Below, piece after piece: positions 15,021 through 22,712 of a stretch of DNA of 24,327 bases. This DNA is from JBDLSY01 sp041170585 (lineage in GTDB: Bacteria > Pseudomonadota > Gammaproteobacteria > Burkholderiales > Burkholderiaceae_C), in the NCBI GenBank assembly GCA_041170585.1, contig JBEDNN010000020.1, positions 1 to 24,327 of the forward strand, read 5' to 3'. Numbering within the stretch: the first letter of the stretch is position 1; the number at the start of each line of letters is the position of its first letter. Below the pieces are notes generated by a model, which was not told the DNA's origin, searched no databases, and saw nothing but the letters and a program-made list of their open reading frames with translations. A program made the translations under genes and the position numbers.

Positions 15021-15060
15021 AATACATCAAATACATCAAATACATCAAATACATCAAATA
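15021..15060. repeat. 9-bp tandem repeat, four units
   Basis: TACATCAAA is repeated four times without a mismatch from 15023, plus partial units at the edges, in the secB-grxC spacer inside an operon. Confidence 0.9.
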
Positions 15061-15090
15061 GGTTAATTGAACAATATAGATTATAAATAA

Positions 15091-15357
15091 TTATTTACTT
15101 AATATATTTAATAGTGGTAATAATTTACCACTGGTATCTAAAGCTATTAAATCATCGCACCCACCTACGTGCGTATCACCAATATAAATTTGTGGTACGG
15201 TACGCCGTTTTGTACGTGTCATCATTAGTTCACGTTGCGTACTGTCTAAATCAATTCTAATTTCTTCAATATCAGTTACTCCACGGGCGCGTAACAATTG
15301 TTTAGCACGAATGCAATAAGGACATACTGCTGTTGTATACATCTGTACAGTGTTCAT
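15091..15357 (-). CDS. grxC: Glutaredoxin 3
   Basis: An 88-residue dithiol glutaredoxin that reduces disulfides and glutathionylated proteins using glutathione. The active-site CPYC is at residues 12-15, the cis-proline motif TVPQIYIG is around 53-60, and GGCDDLIAL binds glutathione. The size matches GrxC (83-88 residues). It starts at ATG 15357, 16 bp after the end of the upstream rhodanese gene, indicating a shared transcript. The pairing with a rhodanese-like protein and secB is the common gammaproteobacterial arrangement. Confidence 0.95.
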   Translation of the reverse strand: MNTVQMYTTAVCPYCIRAKQLLRARGVTDIEEIRIDLDSTQRELMMTRTKRRTVPQIYIGDTHVGGCDDLIALDTSGKLLPLLNILSK

Positions 15358-15373
15358 AAAATAGGTGTTAAAA

Positions 15374-15790
15374 TTAAGTTGATATAGAATTTTTTTTAAT
15401 AGGTAAACCAGCAGCTATCCAAGCTTCATAACCACCATTTAATACTACTACTCGGGTTGCGCCTGCTGTGCGTAAAGTAGCTGCTGCTTTGATAGTATTT
15501 TTACCATTAGCATCCATCAATACAATACAGGTCTGTTTGGCAAAATCAGCTGCACGGCTTGGCAATGTATCGGCGGGTACGTGTTTAGCTTGGGCAACAC
15601 TGCCTTTGGCGTAACTATCGGCATCACGAACATCTAACAGTATAGCTTGTTCACGGTTCATTAATGCTACTGCACCATTGACGTCAGTTGCTTCGCCTAT
15701 ACGAAATTGTTCTATTACGGGGTATATTAACATACCGCTAGATAAAAGAAATATGATGATATACGGAAGGTTAGGGAGAATAAAATTCAT
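15374..15790 (-). CDS. yibN: Membrane-anchored rhodanese-like protein without catalytic cysteine (YibN type)
   Basis: A 138-residue protein with one N-terminal membrane segment (about 8-26) and a cytoplasmic rhodanese domain. Visible rhodanese features are the LLDVRD motif (51-56), the VAQAKHVPADTLP segment and the C-terminal LNGGYEAWIAAGLP (117-130). In active sulfurtransferases a cysteine opens the loop after strand 4. Here that loop reads MDANGKNTIKAA (92-103) with no cysteine, and the only Cys in the region (Cys88) is in the preceding strand. It is therefore probably a non-catalytic binding or scaffold version; E. coli YibN keeps a Cys near this position. It is the first gene of the grxC-secB-gpsA operon. 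A 20-bp palindrome lies 47 bp upstream. Confidence 0.85.
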   Translation of the reverse strand: MNFILPNLPYIIIFLLSSGMLIYPVIEQFRIGEATDVNGAVALMNREQAILLDVRDADSYAKGSVAQAKHVPADTLPSRAADFAKQTCIVLMDANGKNTIKAAATLRTAGATRVVVLNGGYEAWIAAGLPIKKNSIST

Positions 15791-15836
15791 AGCTGATTCA
15801 TGTGTTATACGTTTTGCTTTGTTAAAATAAAATGGG

Positions 15837-15856
15837 GTACTTATTTAAATAAGTAC
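15837..15856. promoter_or_regulatory. Perfect 20-bp palindrome upstream of the rhodanese-grxC-secB-gpsA operon
   Basis: GTACTTATTTAAATAAGTAC is identical to its reverse complement. It lies 47 bp before the operon's first start codon and within the promoter-bearing spacer, where a repressor or activator dimer could bind. No regulator can be assigned from the sequence. Confidence 0.45.
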
Positions 15857-15913
15857 AAATAAAATATAAATACACCATAAAATATAGTTTAGCCGATTGT
15901 TTAAATGCTAGTA

Positions 15914-15941
15914 TTGATACTATTATTTAATTCGCTATATT
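15914..15941 (+). promoter_or_regulatory. Candidate sigma-70 promoter of the exported-protein gene
   Basis: TTGATA (15914-15919) and TATATT (15936-15941) are separated by 16 bp. The ATG of the downstream gene is 62 bp after the -10. A TAGTAT-TG-ATACTA inverted repeat (15909-15922) overlaps the -35 and could be an operator. Confidence 0.42.
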
Positions 15942-16003
15942 TTAAATAATTTTTTTACTTTTAATTTCACTTGTATATTATTTTTAATCTTTTAAAAAAT
16001 ATT

Positions 16004-16375
16004 ATGAATCCACGAATAAATATTATTATATTGCCTATATTATTAACATTAACCAATATTAGTTTGGCACAAAATAGAGCCAATCCAAATGAAAAAGCGT
16101 TTATTAAGTATGGTGATACTTGCGCTCATTTAACGCGTGAGATAATTGGACAAAACTCTGAAAGGGCGGTAAGTTTACGTCGCGGAATAGTTCAAACTTG
16201 CCCACAAGCAATTAAGCTATATAAAAAAGTGCTTAAACAAACCGTACAACACCCCAGCACACACGAAATCTTTTTGCGCATGGACGGCATTGAGAAACCA
16301 GACCTAACAGAAAAACAAAAAAAGCATTTTTGCTCAACGCTTTCACAAGAAAATTATAATTGGCTTTGTAAATAA
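16004..16375 (+). CDS. Small exported protein of unknown family, four cysteines
   Basis: From ATG 16004 it encodes 123 residues. The first 23 form a clear Sec signal peptide: basic MNPR, hydrophobic INIIILPILLTL and a likely cleavage after SLAQ or ALA-like SLA. The predicted mature part of about 100 residues is hydrophilic, with four cysteines (in TCAHL, QTCPQ, HFCST and WLCK), an even number that suggests two disulfides in the periplasm. I do not recognise the family. A TTG at 15971 extends the frame by 11 residues but would bury the signal peptide, so ATG 16004 is preferred. No Shine-Dalgarno is visible. It stands alone between the divergent rhodanese operon and gpmA, and its stop codon lies in the first unit of a 10-bp tandem repeat. 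Confidence 0.7.
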   Translation: MNPRINIIILPILLTLTNISLAQNRANPNEKAFIKYGDTCAHLTREIIGQNSERAVSLRRGIVQTCPQAIKLYKKVLKQTVQHPSTHEIFLRMDGIEKPDLTEKQKKHFCSTLSQENYNWLCK

Positions 16376-16400
16376 AACATAATAAAACATAATAAAACAT
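16371..16400. repeat. 10-bp perfect tandem repeat, three units
   Basis: AATAAAACAT is repeated three times. The stop codon of the exported-protein gene (16373-16375) lies in the first unit. Confidence 0.9.
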
Positions 16401-16492
16401 AAAAAATACTATGTTACCTGTTTTTTTAATGTTTAAATCTCATATTATTTTTATACTGTTTTTATATTATCTTTAACTTACACTAATTTTAT

Positions 16493-17284
16493 ATGACCTA
16501 TTCTTCATCAAAACTAGACGATTTATCTGTACACAGTTATGAACTCATTATGATGCGTCACGGTGAAAGCCAATGGAATCTTGAGAACCGCTTTACTGGC
16601 TGGGTTGATGTAGACTTAACTGCCAAAGGCGTTGAAGAAGCAAAATACGCTGGACAATTATTAAAAACAGCAGGTTATGATTTTGACTTATGCTATACCA
16701 GTATGCTAAAAAGGGCTAATCGTACCTTAATCACTACACTTGATGAATTAGACCGCTTATGGTTACCTGTTGTCCATACTTGGCGTTTAAATGAACGCCA
16801 TTACGGTGCATTGTCAGGCTTGAACAAAGCAGAAACTGCCGAAAAATATGGCGATGCTCAAGTCAAAGTATGGCGACGTAGCTATGATGTGCCGCCACCG
16901 CCTTTACCAGAAGGGGATATTGGTACAGGGGTAGGTGACCCACGTTATAGTAAATTAAAACCCCATGAACTGCCTCGGACTGAATGCCTTAAAGATACCG
17001 TTGAGCGTATTGAACCCCTATGGAACGAATCGATTGCTCCCGCTTTAAAAGCAGGTAAACGTATTTTAATTGCAGCCCATGGCAACAGTTTACGTGCTTT
17101 AATTCAGCTGCTTGAACGTTTGCCAGAAGATCAAATTACCGAAGTCAATATTCCAACGGCACAACCAATTGTCTATCACTTTGATGCTAATTTAAACCCT
17201 TTATCACGCAGTTATTTAGGCAATACAGATGACATTGCAGTCGCGTTGGCTGCAGTGGCTAATCAAGGTAAAGCGGGTCATTAA
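16493..17284 (+). CDS. gpmA: 2,3-bisphosphoglycerate-dependent phosphoglycerate mutase
   Basis: A 263-residue glycolytic and gluconeogenic enzyme that interconverts 3- and 2-phosphoglycerate. The catalytic phosphohistidine is in MRHGESQWNLENRFTGWVDVDLT (His23). NERHYGALSGLNKAE contains the catalytic glutamate, and the second active-site histidine is in LIAAHGNSLRALI. The length is slightly above the usual 228-250 because of an N-terminal extension of about 15 residues (MTYSSSKLDDLSVHS) and a short C-terminal tail. An internal start is not obvious. No Shine-Dalgarno precedes ATG 16493. It works in the same pathway as PpsA encoded upstream, but it is not in an operon with it. Confidence 0.96.
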   Translation: MTYSSSKLDDLSVHSYELIMMRHGESQWNLENRFTGWVDVDLTAKGVEEAKYAGQLLKTAGYDFDLCYTSMLKRANRTLITTLDELDRLWLPVVHTWRLNERHYGALSGLNKAETAEKYGDAQVKVWRRSYDVPPPPLPEGDIGTGVGDPRYSKLKPHELPRTECLKDTVERIEPLWNESIAPALKAGKRILIAAHGNSLRALIQLLERLPEDQITEVNIPTAQPIVYHFDANLNPLSRSYLGNTDDIAVALAAVANQGKAGH

Positions 17285-17436
17285 AGATATTTTTATAAAA
17301 ATGTTTTTTATAAGGATATTTTTACCGCTGCCTAATTGTTCGGCTAGGGCAGTGAGGTATCAGGACTTAATTAACACTGTCAAGTATTTTATGGTTTCAT
17401 TAACAATCAGCATTATTATTAATAAGTATCACTATT

Positions 17437-18357
17437 ATGAATTTGCAACAACTTCGTGCGGTACGTGAGACCGTTCGTCAAGGCTACAGCTTAACCCGTG
17501 CCGCTGATGTTATGTCCACGACACAACCCAGCTTATCAAAAGCATTGGCAGAATTAGAAAATGAACTTGGTTTTCAAGTATTTGAACGAAGGGGTAAACG
17601 TATGTTAGGCTTGACAGTGCCTGGAAAACAGGTGTTACAGTCATCTGAACGCATATTAAGTGAAATAGATACCTTGTCAAAATTAGGTGAAAATTTAGGT
17701 GATGATGAATCAGGGCGTTTAACCATAGCCACAACACACACGCAGGCACGTTATTTTTTACCGCCTATTGTCGCAAAGTTTCGTCAGTTGTATCCAAAAG
17801 TCAGGTTGGCAATTTTACAGGGAACACCGCAACAAATCGCACAATGGGTAGAAAGTGGTGCTGCTGATTGTGTAGTAGCGACTGAAGCATTGACGCGTTA
17901 TGATTCTATTATTACCTTGCCGATTTACAGTTGGCATCACGTTGCTATTGCTGCACCTGACCACCCAGTGTTTCGCCAGCCAATTAGTCTGGTTACTTTA
18001 GCAAGGCATCCTTTAATTATGTATGAAACGGCATTTGCTGGACGCAGTCAAATTGACCACGCGTTTCAAAATGCAGGCATTCAACCCAATGTAGTACTAG
18101 AAGCGATTGATGCTGATGTCATCAAAACCTATGTTTCATTAGGTTTAGGTGTAGGGATTATGTCTAGTATTGCTTATAACACTGCTTTAGAACCCCATTT
18201 ATATGCTGAACCTTTAGGCGATTTTTTTGGCACACATTGGACACGGGTTGGTTTACGACGGGGCGTTATTTTTCATAATTTTGTTTATACTTTTGTGCAA
18301 ATGTTAATCCCCACTTTAACCACTACCAAATTAAAAGGTTTATTAATTGAAAAATAG
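17437..18357 (+). CDS. cysB: CysB-type LysR family transcriptional regulator
   Basis: A 306-residue LysR regulator. The winged helix-turn-helix is at residues 1-62 (LQQLRAVRETVRQGYSLTRAADVMSTTQPSLSKALAELENELG). The effector domain contains TIATTHTQARYFLPPIVAKF and SGAADCVVATEAL, which are hallmarks of CysB and its paralogue Cbl. CysB activates sulfate assimilation genes and binds N-acetylserine or sulfate. It is shorter than E. coli CysB (324) at the C-terminus. The TAG stop is made by a miniature IS1-type element: the last base of the codon is the first base of the element. Without the insertion the frame would read TAC TAA and end one residue later. No sulfur-assimilation gene lies next to it, so CysB versus Cbl cannot be settled. 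Confidence 0.85.
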   Translation: MNLQQLRAVRETVRQGYSLTRAADVMSTTQPSLSKALAELENELGFQVFERRGKRMLGLTVPGKQVLQSSERILSEIDTLSKLGENLGDDESGRLTIATTHTQARYFLPPIVAKFRQLYPKVRLAILQGTPQQIAQWVESGAADCVVATEALTRYDSIITLPIYSWHHVAIAAPDHPVFRQPISLVTLARHPLIMYETAFAGRSQIDHAFQNAGIQPNVVLEAIDADVIKTYVSLGLGVGIMSSIAYNTALEPHLYAEPLGDFFGTHWTRVGLRRGVIFHNFVYTFVQMLIPTLTTTKLKGLLIEK

Positions 18358-18471
18358 GTAATGTTAAATTATAACTTTTATAATATTTATACTGGTGCAG
18401 TAGCCTGTTGATTTTTACTGGTTGCTTTTTAAGTATTAAATTTTTTGTATCAGTGCTATTTGAACATTACC
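18357..18471 (-). mobile_element. 115-bp IS1-type miniature element with 8-bp target duplication
   Basis: The element has ends GGTAATGTTAAAT (18357 onward) and, at the other side, ATTTGAACATTACC (to 18471). The terminal 37 bp of the right side, read on the minus strand, match the 57-bp element at 4529 with one difference. Perfect 8-bp direct repeats GAAAAATA (18349-18356 and 18472-18479) flank it. The interior (about 65 bp) has no coding capacity. It is oriented so that its insA-proximal end faces right. The insertion sits exactly at the end of the cysB-like gene and supplies the final base of its stop codon. Confidence 0.9.
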
Positions 18472-18489
18472 GAAAAATACTAAATAAAC

Positions 18490-18533
18490 AAATATTAAGT
18501 AAATATTAAGTAAATATTAAGTAAATATTGAGT
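18490..18533. repeat. 11-bp tandem repeat, four units
   Basis: AAATATTAAGT is repeated four times; the last unit has one mismatch. It lies just after the 115-bp element and upstream of the RND permease gene. Confidence 0.9.
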
Positions 18534-18595
18534 TGGTTTTAAAATTAATAATTAATAATTATTTGTAATTTGTAATTTATAGCTTGTGAGTTTGA

Positions 18596-21500
18596 ATGAA
18601 TTTATCTGAACTATTTATTCGTCGTCCTGTGATGACGATTTTATTAAATGTGGCAATTATTGGGTTAGGTATACTGGGCTTACGCGATATTCCGATTGCC
18701 GCATTGCCTAGTTTTGATACAGCCATTATTAATGTGTCTGCAAATATGGCAGGCGCTAGTCCTGAAGCCATGGCAAATTCAGTCGCACTGCCTTTAGAAA
18801 AACAGTTTCAAAGTATTTCTGGCTTAAAAAATATGAGTTCTAGTAGTAGCTTGGGTTCAAGTAATATTACTTTAGAATTTGATGAGCAACGAGATATTGA
18901 TGCCGCTGCGATTGACGTACAAGCCGCTTTGCTTAGAGCACAACGTAGCTTGCCAGCAGAGGTGACTGAATTACCTTCTTATCGAAAAACTAATCCAGCT
19001 GATGCCCCTATTTTACTGATTGCCTTAACTTCACCTTCATTATCACCCGCTGAATTACAAGGTTATGCCGAGCATTTAATCAGTCCAAAAATCGCTTCAT
19101 TAAATGGTATTGCACAAGTCAATATTTTGGGTGCAAAAAGATATGCCGTACGTATTAAAGTATCACCACAAGCGTTATTTTCTAGAAATATTACTTTAGA
19201 TGAACTGGCTACGGCTTTAAAAGCGGTTAATGTAAATACCCCTGTCGGGGTATTAGAAAATGCCAAACAAACTTTAATTTTGACCGCGACCCAACAACTC
19301 ACGCAAGCCAGTGAGTTTGCAGAGTTAATTATTAATAACCGTGCTGGAAACCCCATACGCCTAAAAGATGTAGCGGTTGTAGAAGACAGTGTTGATGTGG
19401 TAACCCGTTTTGCCACTTTTAATGGTGAGCCTTCTATTGCTCTTGCTGTTCAACGCCAAGCAGGTGCAAATACAGTGGAGGTGGTTGATAAAGTGATGGC
19501 ATTGTTGCCTGAGCTTAAAAAACAAATCCCTAAATCGGTAGATATTACGCCGATTAATGACCGTTCGCTATCCGTCCGAGAGTCACTGCATGACGTTGCT
19601 TTAACATTAATTGGTACTATTATTTTAGTTATATTAGTTATTTTTCTATTTTTAAGACATTTCGTTGCCACACTGATTCCTGTGTTATCACTGCCTATTT
19701 CATTGCTAGGTGCGATTGCACTGCTATGGGGGGCATCTTATAGTTTGGATAACATTTCACTATTAGGTTTAACGCTGGCTGTTGGCTTAGTGGTTGATGA
19801 TGCTATCGTTGTATTAGAAAATATTATGCGGCATTTAGAAAAAGGCGTTTCACCTTTTAAAGCCGCTTTACAAGGTTCGCGAGAAGTGGGTTTCACTATT
19901 ATTTCTATTTCTACTTCTTTAATTGCCGTTTTTATTCCAATTTTTTTTATGCCTGGTTTAATAGGTTTATTGTTTCATGAATTTGCTGTTGTAGTTGGAT
20001 TTGCCATTATTGTTTCGGCTTTTGTATCATTAACTTTAGTCCCTATGTTAGCGGCACAATATTTACGTTATGCCCCTCCTAATACCATAAATACGCACTC
20101 TAAACCTAAACCTAAGTTTAAGTATTTTATAAATATGCGGGGTATTACTCATTATTTTGAACAATGGTTTAATCAATCATTGTCTATTTATGCATCAGCA
20201 TTAAATTATGCCTTGGCTTATCAGAAAACAGTATTACTCATTACTGTAGCAACACTGATAGCAACACTGTATTTATTTAAAATAATTCCTAAAGGCTTTT
20301 TTCCTGAAGAAGATTTAGGGCAAATTCAAGTGAGTACAGAAGCTGCCGAAGATATTTCATACCGTGATATGTTGCGTTTACAAGAGCAAGTTGCGGTTGT
20401 GTTTAGGCAAGATAGCCATGTATTGGCCGTTACTTCTTCAAATGGTGGTACAGGTGTACAAAACACGGGCCGTTTATTTGTTGCTTTAAAAGACCGTAGT
20501 ATACGCCCGCCGATGAAAATGGTTGTAGAACAATTACGTGGTAAATTAAAAAAAATCGCAGGCATCAAAGTCATTATGCGTCCAGTACAAAATTTCCAAG
20601 CAGGTGGACGCTCTAGTAAAGCACAATATCAATATGTATTACAAAGTTTAAATCCTTCCGAACTCAATGAATGGTCTAATCGCTTAAAAAGTAGCTTAGA
20701 CAGTGCTGTAGGTAAAGACAATAAGCCCTTATTTTCTGATGTGAGTACGGATTCACAAATGCGTAGCTTACAGGCCAAAATAACGATTAATCAAGAGCGT
20801 GCAAATGTGTTGGGCGTAAGAAATGATGCTATTCGTACCGCTTTGTTTAACGCATTTGGCGAGCGTAGTGTTTCAACGATGTACTTGCCTACAGACAATT
20901 ATTCGGTGATTATGCAAGTGCAACCAGACCAAAAGCAAGATGAATCTGCTTTATCAAATTTATATGTTCGCAGTAATATTGCAGCTGGAGGAACAGGTGC
21001 TTTAATACCTTTGTCTAATTTTGTGACGATTACACGCGATGTAGGTGTCAGTGCAATTAACCATGTCGGTCAATTACAAGCTATTACGTTGTCATTTAAT
21101 TTACCACCGGGTATTTCGTTAGGTGATGCGACAACACGCATTGATGAACTAAGCAAACAATTAGCGATGCCCGCTTCAATAGTTGCCAGTTATGCGGGCG
21201 AAGCGGCTGTTTTTCAAAGTTCACAAAATAATCAGATTATTTTAATCATTGCCGCTTTATTGGTTATTTATGTTTTGTTAGGTGTATTGTATGAAAGCTT
21301 TATTCACCCTATTACTATTCTCGCTGGGCTACCTTCAGCAGCAATAGGGGCGTTATTAACGTTGATGTTATTTAAACAAGATTTGACCATTATCGCCACT
21401 ATTGGCATAGTGATGTTAATTGGAATTGTCAAAAAAAATGCTATTATGATCATTGATTTTGCATTAGATGCACAAAGACACGCAGGATTAAGTGCCTTAG

Positions 21501-21745
21501 AGGCAATTCGATCGGCGTGTTTATTACGATTTAGACCGATTATGATGACAACTTTGGCGGCTTTAATGGGAGCATTGCCACTGGCTTTAGGGTTAGGGGC
21601 GGGTGCAGAACTGCGTCAGCCATTAGGGTTGGCTGTTGTGGGTGGTTTATTGTTTTCACAAGCAATTACGTTGCTAATTACGCCTGTGTTATACCTAAGT
21701 TTAGAACGTTGGTCAGGCACTGGTCCGATTACACGAGTAGAGTAA
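18596..21745 (+). CDS. RND-family multidrug efflux permease (HAE-1, MdtB/MdtC-like)
   Basis: A 1049-residue inner-membrane proton antiporter subunit of a tripartite pump. It has the usual twofold layout: TM1 at 10-28, a large periplasmic loop to about 335, TM2-6, a cytoplasmic stretch with a Lys/Pro-rich insert around residues 497-510, TM7 near 540, a second periplasmic loop, then TM8-12. The proton-relay pair is Asp401-Asp402 in GLVVDDAIVVLENI, and the lysine of the relay is in GIVKKNAIMIIDFAL. Features such as FIRRPVMTILLNVAIIGLG, PSYRKTNPADAPIL and NTPVGVLE resemble MdtB/MdtC. No membrane-fusion protein or TolC-type gene is adjacent, so partners are elsewhere or absent from this locus. ATG 18596 is preceded by a weak GTGAG. 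Substrate is unknown. Confidence 0.93.
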   Translation: MNLSELFIRRPVMTILLNVAIIGLGILGLRDIPIAALPSFDTAIINVSANMAGASPEAMANSVALPLEKQFQSISGLKNMSSSSSLGSSNITLEFDEQRDIDAAAIDVQAALLRAQRSLPAEVTELPSYRKTNPADAPILLIALTSPSLSPAELQGYAEHLISPKIASLNGIAQVNILGAKRYAVRIKVSPQALFSRNITLDELATALKAVNVNTPVGVLENAKQTLILTATQQLTQASEFAELIINNRAGNPIRLKDVAVVEDSVDVVTRFATFNGEPSIALAVQRQAGANTVEVVDKVMALLPELKKQIPKSVDITPINDRSLSVRESLHDVALTLIGTIILVILVIFLFLRHFVATLIPVLSLPISLLGAIALLWGASYSLDNISLLGLTLAVGLVVDDAIVVLENIMRHLEKGVSPFKAALQGSREVGFTIISISTSLIAVFIPIFFMPGLIGLLFHEFAVVVGFAIIVSAFVSLTLVPMLAAQYLRYAPPNTINTHSKPKPKFKYFINMRGITHYFEQWFNQSLSIYASALNYALAYQKTVLLITVATLIATLYLFKIIPKGFFPEEDLGQIQVSTEAAEDISYRDMLRLQEQVAVVFRQDSHVLAVTSSNGGTGVQNTGRLFVALKDRSIRPPMKMVVEQLRGKLKKIAGIKVIMRPVQNFQAGGRSSKAQYQYVLQSLNPSELNEWSNRLKSSLDSAVGKDNKPLFSDVSTDSQMRSLQAKITINQERANVLGVRNDAIRTALFNAFGERSVSTMYLPTDNYSVIMQVQPDQKQDESALSNLYVRSNIAAGGTGALIPLSNFVTITRDVGVSAINHVGQLQAITLSFNLPPGISLGDATTRIDELSKQLAMPASIVASYAGEAAVFQSSQNNQIILIIAALLVIYVLLGVLYESFIHPITILAGLPSAAIGALLTLMLFKQDLTIIATIGIVMLIGIVKKNAIMIIDFALDAQRHAGLSALEAIRSACLLRFRPIMMTTLAALMGALPLALGLGAGAELRQPLGLAVVGGLLFSQAITLLITPVLYLSLERWSGTGPITRVE

Positions 21746-21763
21746 ACTGTATATTTACCTCGC

Positions 21764-21848
21764 TATCTATCTATCTATTTATTTATCTTATCTATCTATT
21801 TTATCTATCTATTTATTTATTTACTTATCTATTTATTTATTTTATTAT
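21764..21848. repeat. Tetranucleotide microsatellite upstream of fabI
   Basis: A run of TATC and TATT four-base units, interrupted by single-base shifts (CTTATC, TTTTATC, TTACTTATC), fills the gap between the RND gene and fabI up to about 16 bp before the fabI start. Interruptions suggest old slippage. Confidence 0.85.
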
Positions 21849-21863
21849 TAAAGTTAAATTACT

Positions 21864-22640
21864 ATGTTCCTAAAAAATAAAAAAATCCTTATCACTGGCG
21901 TTATTTCTAACCGTAGTATTGCTTACGGCATTGCTAAAGTATGTCATGCTCAAGGTGCAGAATTAGCCTTCACTTATGTAGGAGAACGCTTTAAAAGCCG
22001 TGTCAGTGAACTAGCCGCTGAATTTAACAGCACATTGGTATTTGATTGTGATGTCAGTAGTGATGAACAAATCAACACTTTATTTACTGATTTAAGTCAA
22101 AGTTGGACTCAATTTGACGGTTTGGTACATGCGATTGCATTTGCACCGCGTGAAGCCATTGCGGGTGAATTTTTAGAGGGTTTATCGCGCGAAAGCTTTA
22201 GAGTTGCACATGATATTTCATCATACAGCTTTGCTGCTATGGCAAAATCCGCACTGCCAATGCTAAGTCAGACGGCTGCTTTATTAACTTTAACCTACTT
22301 AGGTGCAGAAAAAGTAGTGCCTAATTACAATACGATGGGTTTAGCCAAAGCCAGTCTAGAAGCCAGTGTACGTTATTTAGCATCAGGTTTAGGCCCTAAG
22401 GGAATACGGGTAAACGGTATTTCAGCAGGGCCAATTAAGACGCTGGCTGCCAGTGGTATTAAAGATTTTGCTAATATTTTAAATTTTGTTGAAACACACG
22501 CACCCTTGCGTCGCAATGTTACGACTGAACAAGTAGGCAATGTTGCAGCATTCTTATTAAGTGATTTATCCAGCGGAGTTACAGGTGAAATCACGTATGT
22601 AGACAGTGGGTTTAACACAGTAACACCTGGTATGGCATAA
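21864..22640 (+). CDS. fabI: Enoyl-[acyl-carrier-protein] reductase [NADH]
   Basis: A 258-residue short-chain dehydrogenase-like enzyme that performs the last reduction of each fatty acid elongation cycle. NADH-binding is shown by ITGVISNRSIAYGIAKVCHAQGAELAFTYVGE (about 10-41). The catalytic residues are Tyr145 in LTYLGAEK, Tyr155 and Lys162 in YNTMGLAK, matching the FabI Y-x6-K pattern. VNGISAGPIKTLAASGI is the mobile substrate-binding loop. The length fits FabI (258-262). The start ATG 21864 has no strong Shine-Dalgarno; the upstream bases are the end of a tetranucleotide microsatellite. Transcription ends at a strong bidirectional terminator (22655-22690). Confidence 0.97.
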   Translation: MFLKNKKILITGVISNRSIAYGIAKVCHAQGAELAFTYVGERFKSRVSELAAEFNSTLVFDCDVSSDEQINTLFTDLSQSWTQFDGLVHAIAFAPREAIAGEFLEGLSRESFRVAHDISSYSFAAMAKSALPMLSQTAALLTLTYLGAEKVVPNYNTMGLAKASLEASVRYLASGLGPKGIRVNGISAGPIKTLAASGIKDFANILNFVETHAPLRRNVTTEQVGNVAAFLLSDLSSGVTGEITYVDSGFNTVTPGMA

Positions 22641-22654
22641 ATAATATAAAAAGC

Positions 22655-22691
22655 AAAGCCGCTTACTTAAAGAAGAAATAAGCGGCTTTTT
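22655..22691. terminator. Bidirectional rho-independent terminator (fabI / mdh)
   Basis: AAAGCCGCTTA (22655-22665) pairs perfectly with TAAGCGGCTTT (22679-22689), with a 13-nt loop and a T run on the plus strand. On the minus strand the stem is followed by TGCTTTTTATATT. It lies between convergent fabI and mdh. Confidence 0.92.
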
Positions 22692-22712
22692 TGATTAAAT
22701 CAGCAGTGCCAT

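Noticed and set aside
15971..16003. TTG start extending the exported protein
   Set aside because: It would put 11 residues in front of a well-formed signal peptide; ATG 16004 is better placed.
17284..17325. Near-identical AAGATATTTTTA / AAGGATATTTTTA repeats flanking a small AT hairpin after gpmA
   Set aside because: The repeats are low-complexity and imperfect, and no inverted ends like those of the IS1-type elements are present; not enough to call an element.
13427..22690. AGCCGCT shared by both terminators as a DNA-uptake signal
   Set aside because: Two occurrences of a seven-base GC stem sequence in terminators are expected by chance; no other enrichment was noticed.
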